Below, in pieces: positions 60,613-64,000 of a stretch of 64,000 nt of DNA. The translations under genes were made by a program, and so were the position numbers. Every line of letters begins with the position of its first letter. Within the stretch, counting starts at the first letter, position 1. Source of the stretch: Mesocentrotus franciscanus (taxonomy: Eukaryota; Echinodermata; Echinoidea; Camarodonta; Strongylocentrotidae); NCBI GenBank assembly GCA_037976565.1, contig CP137671.1, positions 14,321,229 through 14,385,228 on the forward strand. Direction: 5' to 3'. Below the pieces are notes generated by a model, which saw nothing but the letters and a program-made list of their open reading frames with translations, was not told where the DNA came from and did no database searches.

Positions 60613-60781
60613 ATGATGACGAGACGAACCATACCGACGTCGGTTCCCGAAGGCGGTTGGGGTTGGGTGGTGTGTCTGGCGTCGTGCTGGGCCAACGGTG
60701 TCGTCTGCGGAGTCATCAACTCGTTCGGCGTCCTGTACGTGGCCATGCTCAACATCGATGGCGCCGATGCATTCAAAACAG
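60613..60781 (+). CDS. SLC16-like paralog (plus), exon 1
   Basis: Two adjacent ATGs (60613, 60616) are possible starts; the second matches the paralog's start. The SLC16 signature PEGGWGWVVC and TM1 follow. The donor is GTAAGC, phase 1. Confidence 0.87.
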
Positions 60782-63700
60782 GTAAGCCAGAATTGCCACC
60801 AACTTTACAATAATTATACATGTCCAATCTAATCTGAGAATTCGCAGGGTGACAAGCTACTGCATATGCATACCGTCCATGATTCACCTGGCTAGGTGTA
60901 CGTAATGTCGAAAGATTTTATTTTGCCCGGAGGTCTCAGTCAAATATAAATACTATAAGCATGCGTGACCAAAAAAAACGCGTATAAAGAGGTGGTGGGG
61001 GTTTTTTTGGGGGATTGGACGCGGTTCGCGCGGTGCCGCATTAAGGGGTTCAAAACGTCCATTTTGGGCCATTTTCAAGAAAAAGGGTACTTTTTCAAAA
61101 TGGTTCAAAATCCTGCTGTACGCGCCGGTATACGTGTTTAGGGGTATTTTTCTAGCCCTCGGGGCCAGACCGGGGGTGGGGAAGGGGTCCACCGGCCGCC
61201 GCCTTGCCGCCTAAGATGATAGACGTGTGGCGCTCTGTCATCTTTGGTTTTATAGTGTGGACGACGGCCGCGAAAGGTAGCTTATCTAGCGCGAGTCGGT
61301 AGCATGGCATGGTATGCATATATATCGCATGCACCCATAGAGTCTTATTATAGTATTATGCATAGTAGAATACTAACTGTTCATTGTACATTGTGTACTT
61401 TTTGTAAACACTACATGTACTTTATATAAAATAGATCGAATTTGAAATGTAATTCTTTTTTCAAAAAGGACTTATTATATATATTATATGATGGCTGTGC
61501 ATTAAACCCATTTGGAAGTGTACAGGTTGATATTATTGCTTCTCTATTGAAATAATTTTTTACATCGTGAATTTTACATCAGAAGCAAAATTGTATTTAT
61601 TTTCCATTGTCAACAACTTAAATGGTAATCCCTATCGCACTTCAAAATGCTCAAGGGGTTACAATTTTACAATACTTGTTTAGGAGTACACTTTTTTGAA
61701 GTACCCGTTTAGGGTGTGAATTCGGGAAAAAACCACGCGAAATCCTCATTTAGGGTGTATTTTGGCTTCAGAAGAAATCCTCGTTTAGGGGGCATGCTTA
61801 CAGTCAGCTTAGAGTATTCTACATGACTGAGACGGTGAGACCCCGGGTTATTTTGCAAGTAGACAGCAGATCACAAAAACGAAATGTATGAGGAAGGCTG
61901 TTCTACAACCTTAGTGCTGAATCAGCGAATGATCTTTCGCCCAGCATAAAAAGTGTGCGTTCGATGATCTCAAGCACTTAATAGCATGCTGATCGCAGAT
62001 TGGTATATACCCATATTCAATACTATATTCCAGCGTTTTTCCACCGGCGCGGCGTGGTGCCGCAGGACATCTATAGGGGTGCGAGAGAACTGTTTTTGGA
62101 TTCATTATGAAATTAACCTCAATTTCGTAAAAACAAAATATTAAAAACCGCCATGTATTTTCATGAAGAAATAACATATTCAAGAAAATTAATTTTCTTT
62201 TCGTCGCTCGCTTCGCTCCCTCGCAACATTTAGAAACGGTATGATTACAGGCAGTGAAGCAACTGTACCTGAATACCCACATAATTCGTCAATGAGGTGC
62301 CAGAATATCTCTTTGACAGCGAGGTACCCGAATATCGTCACATTCGGGCAGCAACATGTCCGAATATATCTTATATTTCCAAAGCTCTTTGGAAGCGCAT
62401 AGAGATGTTATTTCATAACGTATTATGCGCTATACAAGAACTGAATATTATTATTATATTTCTATATCGAAATTACATTTTTACCACGCTCATCCGCTTC
62501 ACTCGCTCAGGACATTTAGAAACAGGATGATTCTGGACAACGAGAAGCTCGAATATCCTTATATTCGTGCATCGAGGTGAACGAATATATGACTTTTGTA
62601 TTCATGAATTGGGCAGCTAGGTGACTGCATAGATCATAAATTGTGCTTTGTTAACAACAAAATTTCCTCACTCGTTTCGCATCTTGCAGATTTGTTAGAA
62701 ACAAAATGTGTCCGTACGTGTGTGCATGGCACTTGATGTGTACCAGAGTGATGGCAACAGGATCTTCTGTATTAATTGAACTCGGGATTACGGTGACGCG
62801 GAACTTTTTATTTCTCAAAAGGGTGCCCTGACTTTAAAAAGGTTGAAAAACGCTGCCATATTCAATAACCATTCTAGTCTTGGGTCTGCCCCCCACCTCT
62901 CCACCATGCCCACCCGCCTCCCCCAATTCCCACATTCAACAAACAACTATACCAATTTAACCCCAAAATAAATGAGTGACATTCTACCGTAAATCCCGAT
63001 ATGCCATTTCAACTCGATCGCAAAGAGTTTCAAAAATCAACCTAATGCAATTTAAATAGCCTTGTGCATCACTCATTGCATTGTGCTAATAATTATTACA
63101 ATGACACCTTACGTAACCCGAAGATGTTTTCTATTGGATATACAAAAGAGAATATTAACATTGCCTTTCAGTTGATTTTTATTAAAGTCTGTGCGTTCGT
63201 GTTTTCTCTAGGATAATGGCAAGTTCTGCATTTTAATCGAAGAGTAATTTTTTTTTGCAACCTCTTTTTCTGACAGCTTGGGTCGGATCTATCTGTGCTT
63301 GTCTCACATTCTCCATGTCACCCTTAGCAAGTCTCATAACGGACAGGTTCGGATGCCGACCTACTGCCGTCATCGGCAGCACCCTTGCTCTTGCCGGTAT
63401 CCTGAGCAGCTCCTTCGCTACCAGGATTGAACATTTGTACATCACATTTGGCCTGGTCATGGGGATGGGTTTCTCCATCGCCTTCCAACCGTCTCTCTAC
63501 ATCCTTGGAATCTACTTCCAGAAGCGCCTCGGTATCGCGAATGGTTTAGTCAGCAGCGGCACTTCCATCTTCACGGTCGTCCTACCCTTAGGTATGCGGG
63601 AGATCCTCAAGAACTATGGCCTGAGACCTTGTATCTGGCTCATCGGTGCCATTATTTTCGTGATGCTGCTCGGTTCCTTAACCTATCGCCCTCGACCGGA

Positions 63701-63935
63701 AGTAGTTGAGGTCCTTGACCTCAAGGAGGACTATACTTCCGTCCGGAGGTCAGAGGATGATGACCTTCAGCAAGGGGGAGGATGCTGTGGAAGATTGTGT
63801 AGGAGGGTCAAATGTACCAAATGTTCATGTAGCAGTATCATTAATGTCAGTATCTGGAAGGAGAGGAACTACAGGCTATGGGCCATTGGTATGCCTCTGG
63901 GTTTGTTAGGGTACTTTGTGCCCTTCTTTCACCTG
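60613..63935 (+). CDS. SLC16-family transporter paralog, first two exons (runs off the window)
   Basis: Exon 1 is 60613-60781 and exon 2 is 63277-63935, with a 2.5-kb intron; the gene continues past 64000. Exon 1 reads PTSVPEGGWGWVVC and ends AFKT, phase 1. Exon 2 reads WVGSICACLTFSMSPLAS, YFQKRLGIANG, a loop with LDLKEDYTSVRRSEDDD and the same Cys patch, and ends PFFHL at phase 0. Apart from a one-codon deletion in the loop and scattered substitutions, it is close to the minus-strand gene and lies head to head with it. Substrate unknown; the membrane transport role is inferred from the family. Confidence 0.88.
60782..63276 (+). other. Intron 1 of the plus SLC16-like gene
   Basis: A GC-rich stretch at 60975-61210 (GGGGGTTTTTTTGGGG, CCGGCCGCCGCC) and the GTTTAGGG repeats at 61675-61800. 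Repeated CGCTTCGCTCCCTCGCAAC / CGCTTCACTCGCTCAGGAC words at 62200-62520, and a LINE-like GCGCATAGAG ... GCGCTATACAAG end at 62395-62435. Confidence 0.6.
61675..61800 (+). repeat. Short tandem repeat (GTTTAGGGTGTA-type)
   Basis: GTTTAGGAGTACAC, CCGTTTAGGGTGTGAATTC, TCATTTAGGGTGTATTTTGG and TCGTTTAGGGGGCATGC follow one another at about 35-45 bp spacing, each with CTTC or GAAAT words. Lies in the intron of the plus SLC16-like gene. Confidence 0.6.
63277..63935 (+). CDS. SLC16-like paralog (plus), exon 2
   Basis: The acceptor is a long T tract plus TCTGACAG. It encodes TM2-TM7 with the loop and Cys patch (CCGRLCRRVKCTKCSC) and ends at the donor GTGAGT in phase 0. Length 659 nt, against 662 in the paralog. 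Confidence 0.88.
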
Positions 63936-64000
63936 GTGAGTACCAATCAAAGTAAGACAATAAGTACTTCTTCGTACCTTTATACGAGTGGTACCTCCTC

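Overview
The window reads as eukaryotic, intron-rich and repeat-dense animal DNA. The best fit is an echinoderm, possibly a sea urchin. The evidence is an apextrin-type gene (a MACPF domain joined to an ApeC domain, a combination known mainly from echinoderms and other marine invertebrates), two SLC16 transporter genes with very long introns, and many LINE, SINE, hAT and hairpin elements of the kind seen in marine deuterostomes. Gene density is low. No bacterial, organellar, viral or CRISPR features were seen.

Left part (about 5.9-18.9 kb, + strand): nine exons of one MACPF-ApeC gene can be placed at base resolution, and the intron phases agree at every junction. The copy looks damaged. There is an in-frame TAG in exon 1 (6231-6233). 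The donor after exon 3 reads AT instead of GT (9935). A LINE tail lies 13 nt upstream of the exon 7 acceptor. The first half of the ApeC domain looks shortened or diverged. A rearranged piece of exon 1 lies just upstream (4806-4894). It is either a pseudogene or a badly assembled or mutant allele. Its introns hold LINE pieces, a TTAA-flanked TIR element, a TA-flanked hairpin element and ATT microsatellites.

Middle (18.9-29 kb): intergenic DNA. It holds a GA/CT microsatellite, a 366-bp near-perfect hairpin, a GATAAGTGCCCC minisatellite, a 650-bp TIR element with a CpG-rich interior, and a minus-strand LINE reverse-transcriptase relic.

Right part (29-64 kb): a complete five-exon SLC16 (monocarboxylate transporter-like) gene on the minus strand, with about 637 codons, all phases consistent and a 22-kb first intron. 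A close paralog lies head to head with it on the plus strand (exons 1-2 at 60613-60781 and 63277-63935, continuing beyond the window). The two start codons are about 5.5 kb apart, with identical exon 1/exon 2 boundaries and phases, which indicates an inverted local duplication. The space between them holds inverted minisatellite arrays, (TAG)n runs and one unassigned exon-like segment. The 22-kb intron is filled with LINE relics, tRNA-like SINEs, hAT and piggyBac-like non-autonomous elements (some nested, with readable target-site duplications) and a family of hairpin elements ending in a GTTTCAYAA-type motif.

The strongest observations are the decay of the MACPF-ApeC gene, the head-to-head SLC16 pair and several previously unnamed non-autonomous elements with clear termini. 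I do not see a convincing new multi-gene system. All family names come from motif recognition, without any database search.
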